From NCBI GenBank assembly GCA_037127315.1, contig JBBBDQ010001271.1, positions 1,196,501 through 1,260,500 on the forward strand: a stretch of 64,000 nucleotides of DNA, written 5' to 3'. The translations under genes and the position numbers were made by a program. Shown one piece after another: positions 10,610-21,310 of the stretch. The stretch is from Ascarosepion bandense. Its lineage: Eukaryota; Mollusca; Cephalopoda; Sepiida; Sepiidae. Each line of letters begins with the position of its first letter. Position 1 is the first letter of the stretch. The notes under the pieces were generated by a model. It saw nothing but the letters and a program-made list of their open reading frames with translations, was not told where the DNA came from and ran no database searches.

Positions 10610-11330
10610 ATTATTTATTGTACAGAAAGTACAAATGTGGCACAAAGCCTAAAACGGGGATGGGGAAGGCTGGTCATCATCTGTCCTAGTTTAACTTAGC
10701 TATTCACTTTCGTCGACCCTGACACACTTACAATAAACCTTACACCATAATACCACATTTTTACTTACCATTCTTACCACGTCCACCATGATACCTCAGG
10801 CTCTCTATGAAGTCCTACTTAACTCCCATATGTACAATTTTCAGTGGCAGAAAATAACAACATTTAAAATTCCCCAATGATTTTTATACAATGATATACA
10901 ATATATACAAGAAACCAAACAAAATCGTATTAGTAATAAAAGCCCCCCACGACTCTAAGACTGTAACAGCAAAGTCAGTTCCCCGAACGAAAAATAATGC
11001 AAGGCTTTATGAATATTATAAATACCACTTATCTGATCAGCAATCACTCACACATTTAAACGCTATAACAAAAATGAAAAACACACCTGAAAAATAACGA
11101 AAGACACCACGCATCCACCGAAGAACTAACATTGCTGAACACCTAAATTGGGAAGGGGTGGGGGATTAAACTAAAAGAAAACTGGGGACAAAAAGAAAAA
11201 GGGGCTAATGAGCAATCATAACCTAGCTAAGTTAACTTTAAAGCGAAAAACAGAAAATCAAAACTTCCTACTCTAACCTAACAGGGAAGGGGTGTACATG
11301 TTCCGCCCAGCACACCCAATATCCTGATGC
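10610..11330 (-). other. 3' UTR of the Tx1-like LINE
   Basis: Between the ORF2 stop and the 3' insertion boundary. The 68-codon plus-strand frame at 10891-11097 is a shadow. The minus strand is A/T-rich with short T runs and ends at the target duplication with no long homopolymer tail. Confidence 0.75.
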
Positions 11331-14300
11331 CTAACCAGCGTCAAACAACCACTCCAGGTCAACACCTTTCACTTGACAGAAACGCGCAAGACTCACCCAC
11401 CTTTTGCCAAATTCAGATGGAGTGAGTAGTTTCCTTTCCATACTGATCTTGACTTTAAGCTGATGTTTAAAGAACAAGATCAGTTGGGAAGAGGTAAACT
11501 TCTCATCACCATAGAATTCCTTCTGTCGCGTCGTCCAAATCACGACTCGCATAACACCTAGTAAGCAAAAGAGCACATAGTGCTCAGCCCTAGATAATGG
11601 AGGTATGACATTGTTACAAACAGAAATAGCCTCAAGGACAAACAACTTTCCATGCAGCATACAAACCATGAGATCTTCAAGAAACTTACACAAAGGAGCA
11701 ACAACACTGCAGTGGAAGAAGGCGTGATCAGCTGTTTCCGCCGACCGCCCACAACGCACGCAGGTTGAATTCGGTTTTAGGCCCGCTGCATGAAGCTTCT
11801 TGCCTACCCAGAGAGCCTTTCGGTTCATCAACCAGGTGAGTGATGCCTCATCGTGAGTGAGATATTTCAACCCAGGCGCCCAAGGCCATATGGAGCGAGC
11901 CTTCTGCTTTGTAAGCCTGAGCTCGCCTATTAGTTTATTTTGAACGCCCCCCCAACTAACTAATACCCGATATAATGCCCTAAGAGACAACTCTTGGGTG
12001 GTGGGGAGGCCATCCGTAGCCCGCAAGAGAAACTGGAGAGCCAAACGACATTCTTTATAGAAGGAGCACTCGCCACAAGTAGTACGGACGGCCTCCTCCT
12101 CTGACAAGTGCACACTTCTCAAGGATGGAAAGTGTTTATGGACGTCCTCTTTAACAAGAGCACCGTTCTCATCTGCCAGCATACACATTCAATCCAGGAA
12201 TCTAATGCGAAGCGTATGTCGACGAATCTCAACGCTTGCCCAGACGGCCCTCAGAAGGATGAAGGTAACAGATCTCGCGACGCACCTTGGGAGCCTTGCC
12301 TTCTCCTCAAAGGAAGGAGAACAAGAGCTGTATTAATCCCAAATGAATGGCACATGGGAGAGGAAGTACCGAGAGTCGATAAAAGAGAATCGGGTAGATG
12401 TGCGAGGCACATACTTCCGCCATCCCCTTTAAGGAAAGCTTCCTCAGAGTCCACAGACGAACTGCGCACTCGGCCTTCTCTCGAACCTCCGACCAATTCA
12501 TTTCCAACTGGAGATCAGGACCAAACCAGACACCGAGAATCTTGATCGGCCCGTCCGTCCAGGGGAAGGGTCCGGGAAGAGAAACTCCCTTCCACGCACC
12601 CAATCGCAAACCCACGGACTTTTCGTGATTGATCTTGGCCCCTGTCACTGTCTCATAACATCTGATTTCTTTGCTAACTTCGTCAATCTCGGCTTTAGTC
12701 GACACAAAAACCGAAATGTCGTCAGCATAGGCGGAGTACCTGGCCGTGGTGGTAGCACCAGGTACGGAAATTCCGCGAAGGACCAGATTCGCCTTTAACT
12801 TGCGAAGGAAAGGCTCCAACGCAAGAATGTAGAGCAAAGGTGAAAGTGGACAACGTTGACGAATGGAGCTAGATAATGTGAAGGGCTTCAATTTTACCCC
12901 ATTCACTTCTACCAGCACACCGAGGGACTCATACAGCAGTCGAAACCGGCGGCGAAAAGGACAGACTCCAAAAACCGATGGTCAACCCTATCGAATGCCT
13001 TTGACTGATCCAAATTGATCAGCGCGGCTTCAGTGTCGATTTTCTCGATGATCAGGCGTACCAAATGAAGGTTGTCATGAATAGTCCTGCCCTTCACAGC
13101 ACAAGTCTGCTCGGGGCCAATCAGACTAGGGAGGACAGCCTGCAAATGGCGGGCCAAGACTTTGGCAAAAATCTTTAAGTCAGTATTTAACATCGTTACA
13201 GGCCAATAATTATCTATGCCATGCCCACCACCCTTGCTCTTGCAAAGCAACTTGATCACACCCCTGGTGAAGCATCGAAGTATAGACCCCTGCTCCATCC
13301 AGTTGTTACAAACAAACACTAGCAGAGGAACAAAAATAGACGACTGCCTCAAGTACATTTCGTAGGTAAGACCATCCAATCCTGGAGTTTTGTCCTGGCC
13401 AACCAGTTTCAGCACATCCCAGATTTCCGACTCTGTTATGGGCCCCTCGCACCCAGCTGCTTCAGCCATCTCGAGGCAGGAAAAGTCAGCCAAATAGGCA
13501 TCAAACTGAGCTGGGCTCAGACCGGGCTCCCTGGTGAAAAGATCCTGGAAGTAATCCCAAAAAGCCCCACATATACCCACGTCTGTGGTCACGGTATGCC
13601 CGTCCAGCAATGTGATGTCCTTGTTATGCCAATTGACTGCTTGCCTAGCTTTCTCTGCATGCAATTCTGCGGCCATATTCATTGCCTCAGAAGACATTCT
13701 TTTTAACTTAGCCCTAACTACCATAGCTTGATCCTTCTTGATAAGCAAAGAGGCCAGCTCGGCCCTAGCTAAGGCTACGTCCCCACTATTACGGGATTTA
13801 ACTGCCCGATCAACTTTTTTCTCTACTGCCGTTTGCGCCGCTAAATTAACTAAGTTGAGCCGACGGCTATAGTCGGCAGCAAACGACCTAAGTTTGGATT
13901 TAAGTGAATCCCACCACTTATTCCCAACCACTGCCCCCGTCAATTCCTGCTTTAGTGTTAGTAATAACTGTTCCTGGAAATCTTGGCTATCAAATAATGA
14001 TGTGTTCAATTTCCAGTATCCAGCCAACTTAACCTTAGGCTTATCTAAGTTTACACGAACCCGGATGAGCCTATGATCCGTGTAAACTATCGAATGGAAA
14101 CTTGGACAACCTAAGAGCCCTACGTTGACTCTCCTAACTAGGACTCGGTCGAGGTAGCTAGTGCATACCTTCGAATCCGAGCTGCCCCTATTAGTCCAAG
14201 TCCACACTACCTCCCGGGGGTGTTCATTTCGGTATTTATTGCCAAGATCATTCCTATCGATAAATTCCCGAAATGGTTTCACATCCGGGTTGTTAGTATC

Positions 14301-14755
14301 CAATCTTTCTCCTATACGATTCTTCTCAGGGTCAAGGATGGCATTCCAATCCCCTACTAAAATTACCCGCCTCAATGTTCCAAAGAACGACTCGAGCCGC
14401 CGAAACAAAGCAGGATACTCCGCATGGTCATTGAGCGCATAAACCCCAATGAGCCGAAAAGACTTCTCCTTTATGGTAATATCCAGCATACAAATGGATC
14501 CACGAAGACAAGTGCACATACCACACCCAAAGACTTGCTCACTAGCCAGGAAACACCTCTAGAACGACCATCAAAACATGCTGAATAGAGATCATAATCC
14601 CTAGACAGTATGCCCTCATAGTCGCTAGCAAAAAACCGGGTCTCCTGTAAACAACAAACATCCACACCGAGGCGCTGCAGATCATGAGAGAATCTCACCC
14701 TCCGAGACTCTGACCTCAGCCCCCAGGCATTCAGGCTTGCTAACCAGAGAGCCAT
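11331..14755 (-). pseudogene. Tx1-like LINE ORF2: endonuclease-reverse transcriptase
   Basis: About 1140 codons, started at the Met (MALWLASLNAWGL) 12 bases after the ORF1 stop. AP-endonuclease: LQRLGVDVCCLQETRF, ILVGDWNAILDPEKN, SYLDRVLVRR and YTDHRLIRV. Reverse transcriptase: GLDGLTYEMYL, a TCAVKGRTIHDNLHL block, LDQSKAFDRVDHRF, RQRCPLSPLLYILALEPFL and the active site SAYADDISVFV (about 12715-12735). C-terminal zinc motif: CVRCGRSAETADHAFFHC (about 11690-11760). It would cleave target DNA and reverse-transcribe the element at the nick. Frames change near 14520, 12950 and 12310, and 'IRQRC' replaces the usual G after RQ, so it is inactive. The RT and zinc-motif pattern points to the Tx1 branch of L1. 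Confidence 0.9.
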
Positions 14756-14767
14756 TGTGATACGTGA

Positions 14768-15990
14768 TTAGGGTTGGGGTCCTGGACAGGACATGGACGG
14801 GGAAAGAATGCCGACAGCCTCTCCCATAGATCCTTTGCCCATTTCTTTGTCAATGGTGCCATCACGGGAGATGCCTCCAACATCCGAGGAAAATGTTAGT
14901 TTTAAAGCTCTGTACAGGAAGAGGTGAACCAAAATTGGGACCCGTCCTACAAAGAGTTCTTTAAGTTTATCTAAGTTCTCATGTTCTTTCGTAACAATAG
15001 GTGGTGACATTTTAATATTTTGTTCTGCCTTCAACAGCATGTCCCACACCTTTCCTGCTCCTGTTCCAGTTCCAGTTCTGATTACTGTTAGCAACCTTTT
15101 CGCATCCGGGAAATTTTTTGGTTTCTCAGTGTTCTTGTCATTGAATTTTTTCATGGCCAGTAATATTTTTAATTTATTAATTCTGTTGTCAAAATTTCTG
15201 GCTCTCTCCTCCTGAGATGTAGAAATTCTGCAAACATCTTCCCCCAAAACGTAAGGTGCTTTTGTTGCCTTTTTGCGAGCTTCCCAATCTTCAGCTATGG
15301 GGCTCCTTTGGTGTTTTGATGGTGGAGGTAAATTTTTCTTGGGGGAAGGATTGGGAGTTGGTTGGGAGGGTAAACGGAAAGGGCTAGGGTCTCTACTGAG
15401 AGGGGCCAGTTTTTTGGGAGTGGGCTGAGTGAAGTGCGTTTTTTTTTTGTTGATGTTTTTTCATTCAGGGAGGACGGGGCAGAGGCCGAGGGACGTGTTG
15501 GTTGCTTACTGAGCTCATCTTTCAGTTTTTGTATTCTTCGCATGCCTTCGTATCCCGGATCGAAAGCTTTCCTCATTTCTTCGATTGTCGGTGTGGACTA
15601 GGTCGAGGTATCGCCCTTCTTGCTGGTAGAGGGAGTGGGGCTGTACGTGCCTTTAGTCCTGGGAGCATCAGGAGACTGAGGTCCCGCAGCTTGACGCTTC
15701 CCTCTGGTCCTACCAACAACCTGCCATTCCTCCTTTTCCTTCTCCATAACTACACTTGTAGCAGGTGATGGTTTTTCACGGAATGAGGGGAGATGTTTTG
15801 ACCCAACCGAGATTACTACCACACCGGTCCTGGTTGCTGGCATGTCTACTACAGGCGGGACGGATTTTGTCAAAGAGGCGGCCAGAGGGGTATTTTGGTC
15901 TTCAGGGGCCTGGCTTCCAGAGGCCTTCTTCTCTGGGCAAGAGGTGGAGAGGTGACCAATCTCTCCGCACCTCCAGCATTTGGGTTTGTG
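14768..15990 (-). pseudogene. Tx1-like LINE ORF1 (nucleic-acid-binding protein), partial
   Basis: 5'-truncated ORF1. The first readable part has a CCHC knuckle CWRCGEIGHLSTSC at about 15985-15944, followed by a low-complexity, charged region (15873-15598), then 15576-15295 rich in S, P and K, and a C-terminal helical-looking region 15247-14768 (RARNFDNRINKLKILLAMK) ending 12 bases before ORF2. At least two frame breaks separate the parts. ORF1 proteins of LINEs bind element RNA. The knuckle sitting at the very 5' edge indicates that more N-terminal sequence was lost at insertion. Confidence 0.75.
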
Positions 15991-16023
15991 TCCGGAAATA
16001 ATTACCAGTAGGCTCAGGCCCAG

Positions 16024-16106
16024 CTCACACTAATTTCCCCCCTCAACCGACCCACTCTTTCTATATATAAGTGAACCCGGTCATGTGATTGAGCCACGTC
16101 ACAACA
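16024..16106 (-). repeat. Gypsy-type LTR, second part of the split copy
   Basis: It begins with the 14 bp LINE target duplication (16024-16037) and continues with the last 69 bp of the LTR, ending 'gtcacaaca' as does the 8933-9159 copy. The adjoining 16107-16111 'atttg' is the right 5 bp target duplication of the LTR element. Confidence 0.92.
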
Positions 16107-16625
16107 ATTTGAATTACATTAAAATTACTTTTACGTGCAATGTCCTACATTGTGGTGAATTTGGCTCCTCTATACATACGTATCTATTTTCTTTTGTTGG
16201 TCTAGTTTCTTACCAAGTATACAAAACATTCCATTTGATTCAATTTTTGCCCATATGTCTCTTTTTATTTTAATGGCAGTTATAGGTCTTGTTTGAATTA
16301 ATCTACCTTTCATAGTTTTTATTTTTTTGAAATTCACTCCTTTGCTTTGGCTTGATTTGCTCTTTCACATCCACCACCATTTTTTGGGGCAGCTGACCTG
16401 TTGGTAGTCCAAACATTCTTGCTAGCTTGAGGTATTTGCAGAAACTCTCTCTGTTCACTATAATTCGGCACCGACTTGAGTTGCCAATTTGAAAAAGTAA
16501 TTCTAATATTTTTTTTAATATTTGAACTAATATTTGAATTACATTAGAATTATGTTTACTGGCAATGTTCAAAATGTTTTGTTTATCTGAGTGCTTTTGG
16601 CTATAAATTTAACCATTATCGAGAA
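16107..16625. repeat. Host repeat interrupted by the LTR element, with an empty-site paralogue
   Basis: Joined across the LTR element, the flanks (8850-8932 and 16112 onward) read 'aactaatatttgaattacat', and that same sequence occurs uninterrupted at about 16526-16545. It lies in a second copy of the host repeat that also shares 'gagttgccaattt'. The site was therefore part of a local AT-rich repeat before insertion. The 89-codon minus frame at 16303-16572 has no recognised family. Confidence 0.8.
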
Positions 16626-16764
16626 TGAATTTTATTTTATGTGTAACAGAATGTATGCAGTGGTATGTTTGTAAAGTAGTGTGTATGTTTTATGTTCCAA
16701 ACACTGTAAGCATGTTGTTAGCGTGTTTGTAGATGATATGATTGAGTGTTGGGATAAACAAAAC

Positions 16765-16925
16765 ATTCTGACAATTCTATATAATTTATGTTGGGAAAAG
16801 AAAAAAATCATGAGATCACATGAAAAATTACGTAAAAAAACATAACCATATTTAATACCTTGTCTGTCATTTTTATCAAAACCTGCAGAAAGAGAGATTA
16901 CTGCCCAAATACACAATGTATGTAT
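16765..16925 (-). repeat. Dispersed repeat family R2, copy 1
   Basis: It matches 50270-50415 in the same orientation: 'tataatttatgtt', 'cacatgaaaaattac', 'ataccttgtctgtcattttt' and 'ctgcccaaatacaca'. The microsatellite after the end of the 50 kb copy suggests an AC-rich terminus. The 104-codon minus frame across it has no family resemblance. Confidence 0.65.
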
Positions 16926-17433
16926 TTGTGCAGCACAAACAAACAAACAAAAAGAGAGAATGAGAGTATAAATATTAATATGAGAATGAGGCCTCTACTC
17001 TGACATTAGGCTAGTGAACCACTGGGGGGGTAAATGTTTATTCTTGGAATTCGATTGAGAAATATTTTTAACTGAATTTTTATGTTTTACCTTCGGATTT
17101 ACGTAAATGTATTAAGACACTGAAGTAAGTACTGAACTTTTTTATTTATTTCATTTGAACTTTGAATAAACCTTTTCGGTGCGAAATTCACTTATAAAAA
17201 TTTTAAAAGTTAATATATTTTTCTGATTTCTCTATTTTTGGTAAATTTGTTTTAAATCCCATTGCTTTTCCCCTTCAAATTTATCCAAAATAGCATTATC
17301 TCTGTGCAAATGTATATGCTGAACTCAAATCAAGTATTAGTTATTGAAGAAACTTACCATTTTTTTTTTTATCTAAATGTCCATAAAAAACGAAATATAT
17401 ATCTTGCACTTTTTCTCTTCTGTAATTCTCACG
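16926..17433. other. AT-rich sequence upstream of the young LTR element
   Basis: No recognised feature. It ends at the 'aagt' target duplication. Confidence 0.4.
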
Positions 17434-17437
17434 AAGT
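17434..17437. repeat. Target-site duplication of the TRIM-like element, left
   Basis: 'aagt' precedes the left LTR and is repeated at 19394-19397 after the right LTR. Confidence 0.8.
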
Positions 17438-17904
17438 TGTAGTGGATGAAGGCCGTCCACTTACTAATTTATATTTTAACGGTCGACTCGACGTAACATT
17501 CGTTATGGTTTGAAGCAAGATTTATGAATGAACAAGAAGGCGAAAGTAAACGGAAAAACAATATATTAAAAAAGGTTACATAGGGTTGAGAAAGTATGCA
17601 TAAGAAGTTGTAGAGTCCGGTTTCAATGAAAGTTAATGTCAGAGAAGAAAATTAAGAGAATAAAAAATATATGCGCCACTAACTGCTACCCGCAATTAGT
17701 GCGCGTGTGTTTGTATGAGTTAGGGAGGCATGTCTGTTCTTGTCTGCCCTCGCCCCGGGACGAAATCCTAACTGCTGTATCACGTGCTGTTTTCGGTTTT
17801 TAAAGGCTTCGTTTTTGGCGGGAACTACGACTGTCACGTAGACGCCGCGTGACCATGCGTATGTATGTGTGTGTGTGTGTGGGTGTCAATGTATGAGACC
17901 CACA
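17438..17904 (-). repeat. TRIM-like element LTR, left (3' LTR)
   Basis: 467 bp starting 'tgtagtggatg' and ending 'gagacccaca'. By eye it is identical, base for base and in length, to 18927-19393. It contains a (gt)n run near 17867-17881. Confidence 0.95.
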
Positions 17905-17920
17905 AATAGCCCCCCCTAGA
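17905..17920 (-). promoter_or_regulatory. Polypurine tract of the TRIM-like element
   Basis: On the minus strand TCTAGGGGGGGCTATT directly precedes the 3' LTR, the position where plus-strand DNA synthesis is primed. Confidence 0.6.
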
Positions 17921-18629
17921 TTGAAACAAATATTAAAAATATTTTTTTTCAATATGTCCGTATAGGTGGTGGTTTGGTTACGTTGATGATGCTTGTAGTA
18001 GTAGTAGTAATCATGCCAAAAATGACAGAGAAGGCTGGTTGCTGAAAAAAAAGGTGGGGGCACAGACGTTGCTCATAGGTGTGGGAGGAGGTTGCTGAAA
18101 CGTCTGACTGCTGGTCAGCCATATTGGATTCTCAAAAAGCACATGGTGAAATGGAAAAATGAGAAAATTTTGTGAAAGGTGAATTTTTTTTGGTTGTCTC
18201 TCGTAGGCTGAAAAGAAGAAGAGTCTGAAATGCGATGCGCGTGAGTAGGGATTTTGCTGCAGTGTCCCCTATCAGAGTGCCAGGATGCGGCATGCTCTGG
18301 AAAATTCTCGGTAGTTGATGTGTCTGTTAAAGATCTTCTAATTTATTCCAATGCTCCACGTTGAGTTGCTTGCGTTTGTAAGAGTTTCCGTGTTTTGCTG
18401 TACGTGTGGATTTTTATGTTGGTGTTAGAAGAATTAACAGTTGGTTATAAACTTTGATTTGCAAAGTGGTTGATTGAGGCTTGTTGATACCGAGTGTACG
18501 CGTTTGAGAGAACTAAAAAGATATCGAGGTTTAATGTCGAATTTTCTGGAGGTCACAATTCTCCAGTATAAATAATTCGGCTTGTCGATTTCCTCAGTGT
18601 TCTGGTTGAGAAAAAAAGGCGTCTTTAAG

Positions 18630-18705
18630 TCGACGTTGTGTTTGGTTGAGTGACATTGCGTTGAATGCTGAAAGAAACGTCTTTAAGTCGACGTTGTGTT
18701 ACTCT
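18630..18705 (+). repeat. Direct repeat inside the TRIM-like element
   Basis: 'gtctttaagtcgacgttgtg' occurs at about 18621-18640 and again at about 18680-18699, each just after a purine-rich run. A short internal duplication of unknown role. Confidence 0.75.
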
Positions 18706-18907
18706 TTTTCTGGAAAACCTGGGAGAGAGAGATGACAGTTGTGCTGTCTAGTGTGCGATTGTAAAAATTCTGTGTGGGGTCGCCATCTTGGAGTCCTGTA
18801 GAAAGAGTTGGGAGATAACGACGTTGAATAGTAGTTCTTGTTGATAGACACAGAAGAATGCTGAGTTCCATTTCCAACGATGCTGGACTGAATTACGCCG
18901 AATCGAT

Positions 18908-18925
18908 ATCACGTCGGGGTCACCA
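18908..18925 (-). promoter_or_regulatory. Primer-binding-like site of the TRIM-like element
   Basis: The minus strand reads TGGTGACCCCGACGTGAT one base inside the 5' LTR. It starts with TGG, the complement of the tRNA 3' CCA, as most LTR-element primer sites do. The priming tRNA was not identified. Confidence 0.6.
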
Positions 18926-18926
18926 T

Positions 18927-19393
18927 TGTAGTGGATGAAGGCCGTCCACTTACTAATTTATATTTTAACGGTCGACTCGACGTAACATTCGTTATGGTTT
19001 GAAGCAAGATTTATGAATGAACAAGAAGGCGAAAGTAAACGGAAAAACAATATATTAAAAAAGGTTACATAGGGTTGAGAAAGTATGCATAAGAAGTTGT
19101 AGAGTCCGGTTTCAATGAAAGTTAATGTCAGAGAAGAAAATTAAGAGAATAAAAAATATATGCGCCACTAACTGCTACCCGCAATTAGTGCGCGTGTGTT
19201 TGTATGAGTTAGGGAGGCATGTCTGTTCTTGTCTGCCCTCGCCCCGGGACGAAATCCTAACTGCTGTATCACGTGCTGTTTTCGGTTTTTAAAGGCTTCG
19301 TTTTTGGCGGGAACTACGACTGTCACGTAGACGCCGCGTGACCATGCGTATGTATGTGTGTGTGTGTGTGGGTGTCAATGTATGAGACCCACA
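18927..19393 (-). repeat. TRIM-like element LTR, right (5' LTR)
   Basis: 467 bp and apparently identical to 17438-17904. It is followed by the 'aagt' target duplication. Confidence 0.95.
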
Positions 19394-19461
19394 AAGTCAT
19401 GTAATTAACTGCAGAATGACGGACTGTGCATGTGATCAAATTTTTTGAAGATTTTTCTTCA

Positions 19462-19571
19462 TTTACTGATACTTCCGGCGATGTATATCCGGGAATTAAA
19501 GTAATGCCCAATTGTATTTCTACGCTTATTGCTCTCAAAACAGGAAGTACATCGCCGGAAGTTTCAGTAAA
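19462..19571. repeat. Inverted repeat, 24 bp arms
   Basis: The left arm 19462-19485 and the right arm 19548-19571 are reverse complements at 23 of 24 positions, both containing 'cttccggcgatgta' or its complement. The loop is 62 bases. A minus-strand frame (19730-19323) stays open across both arms and runs on into the LTR. Before the LTR insertion that frame would have stopped just past the insertion point. Function unknown. Confidence 0.8.
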
Positions 19572-21130
19572 GGACGAAATTCGACCAAAATCGCTGCCTA
19601 CGTAGAACGTATTTTTTGAAAGGATGTTAAAATTTTCTGTCCATCGTATGTATTGGAAACAAATAGAAGATATTTTAACTTGTTGCACAGCACATTTTCT
19701 TTTTACGATTTTGAGAAAGATTTGGGGCATAGAAATTAAATTAACTAAGTGAACTATTATTTATTTTTTACACGGCGATTGTAAAAATAAATCATTTAAC
19801 ATTTTACAATCACTGTGTAATTAAAAATGTCTATGAAGATCTGGACTGGATGGTTTGGACTTCGGAATTTAGGTTTCAGAAATTTAAAGTTTGTTGTATG
19901 AATGTTAGAATCTTTTATTGACTAAAGAATATATGGATTTAATGCCAAGACGAAAGTATCTGGAATTCAGACATGGGAATTTCTGAGTTTGGAAAATTAA
20001 ATTTTAAGAGCGGTGGGGGGAATCAATCATTTGCAAATTCCCCATAAAATACAAGTATATAAATAAAATTAATCAGTTTAATAAAAGTATTAAACTGGTT
20101 AAATTTTGTTTTACATTTTTAAACAATGCCAGTAAAATTCAACATACATTTTTTTAAATATACGTAAATTACTTTTAAAAAAATTTAATGTCAAATTTGT
20201 TTTGTTATGAAAAATAATATCATAGACAAAATAAAACTGAATTTTTATACAATTTTTTTTTTTAAATGGAAAACTTTCTGTATAATAGGAAAATTAAGAG
20301 TAAGACTGCAAAATGTTACATCCATTTTTTTTTGTTTTCGTATAAGTCAACTTGTCAAGCAAGACTCAGAAGAGTAAAGACGGTACAACATAGGTACTTC
20401 ACGTGTTATAAAGAAAACACAAAATATTCAATAAAAAATGAATTTTATAATCAAAATTTTCGTTATTATGATTAATAATAGCATAAGGAAAAACTTCAAA
20501 TAGACTATTTGTGACAAAAAATTCTTAATGACATTTGGTGGGGGGAATTTTGCTGTTTTGAATAAAAATTGTAAAAATGATATTGACAAGATAATGTCAT
20601 CTATTTTTATTTTTTTTACATATTAATTTGTGATATATTTTTAACTTTTAGTTTTAAATATTAAATTATTGAATTTAATTTTTTCCATTAACTTTCATTA
20701 TGAGACAAATTCTTTGTATCGTTTTTCAATGTAGTGAAAAACATTCCACTCATTTTCGATGTTTTCTTGAAACTTTTATTTTAGTTTTAAGAGAAAGTTA
20801 AATTATTGAATTTACTATTTCTAGTAAGCAAAAAAATATTCTGGTCTCTGGTGTATTCAAACTGAAATCATATTGACTGAAATCTAAATTTTTTCCATTT
20901 TTTTTTAATCTTTTTAATTTTTCGGCCATTTTTAACTTAAGCGATCGACTCATTTGTAAACAAAAGTTAATTCTCGGTTTTAAAAGTCTTGCAAAAATAA
21001 AATATACATCTGTGACACATTATTTTTGGGAAATTATCAAATTTAATGTTAAATTAATTTGACTTACACAAGTATTATTTATTTATGGCTTGAAATTTAA
21101 AACCATTTGTTAATAACAGAAACAAGATAA
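19572..21130. other. Very AT-rich sequence, no gene seen
   Basis: The minus frame 19730-19398 (about 111 codons before the LTR) is the longest here and matches nothing I recognise. From 19740 to 21130 there are only AT-driven frames. Two 'ggtggggggaat' words at about 20012 and 20530 stand out against the AT background. Confidence 0.4.
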
Positions 21131-21310
21131 GATTTATTTACCATTCCCAAGTTCAGAACGAGCAAGAATGATGGTCAAACAAAGGCAATACCTCAAGAAG
21201 ACAACACCCCTGACAAACCATACACTGTTGTTTGTGAAAGGCATTTTCTATCTGATTGTGAAACTGGTTATTACAAATTACAAAACTACAACCCAGAAAC
21301 CCATCATTAA
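21131..21310 (+). pseudogene. THAP-domain-like fragment
   Basis: A 59-codon open stretch after an in-frame stop, ending at TAA 21308-21310. It contains LFTIPKFRTSKNDGQ and, at codons 38-46, YTVVCERHF, the C-x2-H half of the C2CH zinc-binding pattern typical of the second part of THAP domains, followed by LSDCETGYYK. The first C-x-C half is missing. THAP domains bind the ends of P-element-like transposons and also occur in host transcription factors. A C-terminal P-element-like transposase fragment lies 2.9 kb downstream on the same strand, so this is probably the N-terminus of the same decayed element. The zinc-pattern evidence is modest. Confidence 0.5.

Larger units (their letters stand above)
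10610..16023 (-). mobile_element. Tx1/L1-Tx1-like non-LTR retrotransposon, 5'-truncated
   Basis: A 5414 bp insertion into an LTR, bounded by an exact 14 bp duplication. On the minus strand it runs: truncated ORF1 with a CCHC knuckle right at the truncated 5' end, a 12-base gap, ORF2 (endonuclease, reverse transcriptase, C-terminal zinc motif), about 720 bp of 3' UTR, and a tail ending in 'aataaataat' rather than a long poly(A). Its G+C is clearly higher than that of the surroundings. ORF1 has frame breaks and ORF2 has three frameshifts, so it is dead but well preserved. Confidence 0.9.
8933..16106 (-). mobile_element. Internally deleted Gypsy-type LTR retrotransposon carrying a nested LINE
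   Basis: Complete element, minus orientation: 227 bp LTRs, 5 bp 'atttg' target duplications at both ends, and an internal region (9160-10451) of only about 1.3 kb. The internal region encodes a broken gag, two zinc-knuckle-like segments and then directly the C-terminal tail of a Gypsy pol polyprotein. Protease, reverse transcriptase, RNase H and integrase are missing. The 5' LTR is split by a 5.4 kb LINE at 10610-16023. Such elements could move only with enzymes from a full relative, and this one is too decayed. An empty-site paralogue of the flanks is at about 16470-16600. Confidence 0.9.
17438..19393 (-). mobile_element. Short non-autonomous LTR retrotransposon (TRIM/LARD type), young
   Basis: 1956 bp: two apparently identical 467 bp LTRs, 4 bp 'aagt' target duplications, and a 1022 bp internal region with no gag or pol. 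Orientation is minus, because a primer-binding-like TGGTGACCCCGACGTGAT lies one base inside the right LTR and a purine tract TCTAGGGGGGGCTATT abuts the left LTR. Identical LTRs mean the insertion is recent, so an active partner supplying reverse transcriptase and integrase must have existed. The 64-codon minus frame at 18877-18683 could be a gag remnant but shows no motif. Base composition is less AT-rich than the surroundings. Superfamily is unknown; a 4 bp duplication suits Gypsy-like integrases. Confidence 0.88.

Noticed and set aside
12108..12628. Plus-strand ORFs of 145 and 76 codons opposite the LINE RT
   Set aside because: They lie antisense to ORF2 of the Tx1-like LINE and have no motif of their own. 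Same for 13894-14076, 14161-14442, 15502-15768 and 15765-16001.
19323..19730. 135-codon minus ORF as a host exon
   Set aside because: Its last 25 codons lie in the LTR of the recent TRIM-like insertion. The remainder matches no family I recognise and has no clear splice signals, so it is kept only as an open question.
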